Assembly (NCBI GenBank): GCA_934201655.1
Contig: CAKPXD010000001.1
Location: forward strand, 1-42,159
Source: an uncultured Streptococcus sp.
Lineage (GTDB): Bacteria > Bacillota > Bacilli > Lactobacillales > Streptococcaceae
Length of the DNA: 42,159 nucleotides
Direction of reading: 5' to 3'
Shown here: positions 41,271 through 42,159 of the stretch, in pieces
Layout of the letters: every line of letters starts with the position of its first letter
Position numbering within the stretch: the first letter of the stretch is position 1
The notes under the pieces: model-generated
What the model was told of the DNA's origin: nothing
The model's database searches: none
The model's input: the letters and a program-made list of their open reading frames with translations, nothing else
Translations under genes and position numbers: made by a program

Positions 41271-42159
41271 TTAGTTCAAGTGCCAGATCTCTTCGTTGTA
41301 CTGAGCGATTGTACGGTCAGATGAGAAGAATCCTGCTTTAGCAATGTTGACGATCACTTTATCCAACCATGCATCACGGTTTTCGTAATTAGCAAGCATT
41401 TGCTCTTTCACTTTGATGTAGTCTTCCAAGTCAAGAAGAGTCATGAACCAGTCTTTGTTAATCAATTCATTGTAAAGACGTTCCAAGCGTTCTTTCTTAC
41501 CAACTGCAAGAACAGCATCGCTCACGATAAAGTCAACCAATGGTTTGATTGCTTTACGAGCGTAGAATTCGCTTGATTTGTAAGCTGATTTTGCGTAAAG
41601 ATCGATAACAGTTTCTGAATCTTCACCAAAGATGTAGATGTTTTCGTCTCCAACCAACTCAGCGATTTCCACATTAGCCCCGTCCATAGTACCAAGAGTC
41701 AAAGCTCCGTTCAACATGAATTTCATGTTACCAGTACCTGAAGCTTCTTTAGAAGCAAGTGAGATTTGTTCTGAGATGTCACATGCTGGGATAAGGAAGC
41801 TTGCTGCAGTAACGTTGTAGTTTTCAACCATTACGACTTGCAAGTGTGGAGCTACTGCTGGGTCGTTTGCAATCACTTCTGACAAGCAAAGGATCAAGTG
41901 GATGATGTCTTGAGCGATTGTGTAGGCAGGAGCTGCTTTACCACCAAAGAATACTGTGATTGGACGAGCAGGGATATTACCAGCCTTGATGTCCAAGTAT
42001 TTGTGAATCACATACAAAGCGTTCATGTGTTGACGTTTGTACTCGTGAAGACGTTTGATTTGGATATCAAAGATTGAGTTAGTATTGATTTCCACACCTT
42101 GGTGTTCTTTCAAGTGACGAGCCAATTTACGTTTGTTGTGAGCTTTGATGCTTTCCAAT
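41271..42159 (-). CDS. malP: Maltodextrin/glycogen phosphorylase, C-terminal part (runs off the window)
   Basis: The last 295 residues of an about 750-aa enzyme. [39 protein letters not shown] and the pyridoxal-phosphate site [15 protein letters not shown] (with its Lys) identify the glucan phosphorylase family, which releases glucose-1-phosphate from alpha-1,4-glucans. The tail ends YNEEIWHLN. malP is chosen over glgP because of the neighbourhood with tyrS, as in pneumococcus; glgP is not excluded. The 5' end is beyond the right edge. Confidence 0.88.
   Translation of the reverse strand, partial: LESIKAHNKRKLARHLKEHQGVEINTNSIFDIQIKRLHEYKRQHMNALYVIHKYLDIKAGNIPARPITVFFGGKAAPAYTIAQDIIHLILCLSEVIANDPAVAPHLQVVMVENYNVTAASFLIPACDISEQISLASKEASGTGNMKFMLNGALTLGTMDGANVEIAELVGDENIYIFGEDSETVIDLYAKSAYKSSEFYARKAIKPLVDFIVSDAVLAVGKKERLERLYNELINKDWFMTLLDLEDYIKVKEQMLANYENRDAWLDKVIVNIAKAGFFSSDRTIAQYNEEIWHLN

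Noticed and set aside
1-42159. CRISPR array, tRNA, rRNA, insertion sequence or prophage
   Set aside because: No regularly spaced repeats, no tRNA/rRNA sequence, and no transposase, integrase or phage structural gene was seen.

Overview
This window is ordinary chromosome of a low-GC Gram-positive coccus, almost certainly a Mitis-group Streptococcus (S. mitis/oralis/infantis type). The evidence is the set of close relatives of pneumococcal genes (two-component system 11, cinA-recA with a cin-box, LytR-type LCP protein, IreB, SpxA, MutL/HexB, a RlmA(II)-type methyltransferase), three BOX repeats, strong GGAG ribosome binding sites and many extended -10 (TGnTATAAT) promoters. The gene order is not that of S. 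pneumoniae: no dinF-lytA follows recA, and no riboflavin genes lie between mutL and ruvA. I see no rRNA, tRNA, insertion sequence, prophage or CRISPR array.

Layout. 1-1.7 kb: an isolated gene between two terminators, probably an orphan restriction-endonuclease-like protein. 1.7-5.5 kb: a six-gene minus-strand operon (two small membrane proteins, ABC ATPase, ABC permease, DesK-like kinase, NarL-like regulator) with three GTCA half-sites spaced 21-22 bp at its promoter. 5.5-8 kb: fatty-acid-kinase-like DAK protein, Asp23-family protein, L28. 8-9.8 kb: LytTR regulator plus LiaF-like membrane protein with 21-bp-phased direct repeats at the promoter, then a PAP2 phosphatase. 9.9-11.1 kb: the collapsed remnant of what looks like a MarR-ABC exporter operon, divergent from a membrane protein whose consensus promoter still carries the shared operator motif. 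11.1-18.6 kb: YebC, a MATE exporter, a GNAT, recA, cinA, an LCP protein, GNAT, TsaE. 18.6-25.4 kb: NCS2 purine permease, HAD phosphatase, two lipoproteins, FolC, DUF1292, RuvX, IreB, SpxA. 25.4-28.6 kb: MgtA P-type ATPase behind an M-box magnesium riboswitch, a terminator and an unannotated 23-codon leader ORF. 28.6-32.6 kb: M24 peptidase and UvrA. 32.6-34.8 kb: CorA, a DUF1129 protein, SemiSWEET. 34.8-38.9 kb: CPBP protease, Tag, RuvA and MutL, with MutL bracketed by BOX elements. 39-42.2 kb: TyrS, RlmA and the C-terminal part of a maltodextrin/glycogen phosphorylase that runs off the window.

DNA repair and competence genes dominate (recA, cinA, uvrA, tag, ruvA, ruvX, mutL), together with magnesium supply (mgtA and a CorA-type channel).

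The most unusual signals are regulatory. (1) A leader peptide beginning Met-Gln-Ile-Asp-Asp-His-Pro-Glu-Pro lies between the M-box terminator and mgtA, with a long hairpin overlapping its second half. It suggests a second, translation-based magnesium sensor. (2) The exporter operon is a fossil, but its operators survive at a neighbouring live promoter. (3) Three genes (MATE, tsaE, rlmA) have a -10 box exactly six bases before the ATG and no Shine-Dalgarno sequence, which predicts leaderless mRNAs. (4) folC lies directly behind a strong terminator, with no room for a promoter of its own. All functions are read from sequence; nothing was tested by database search.
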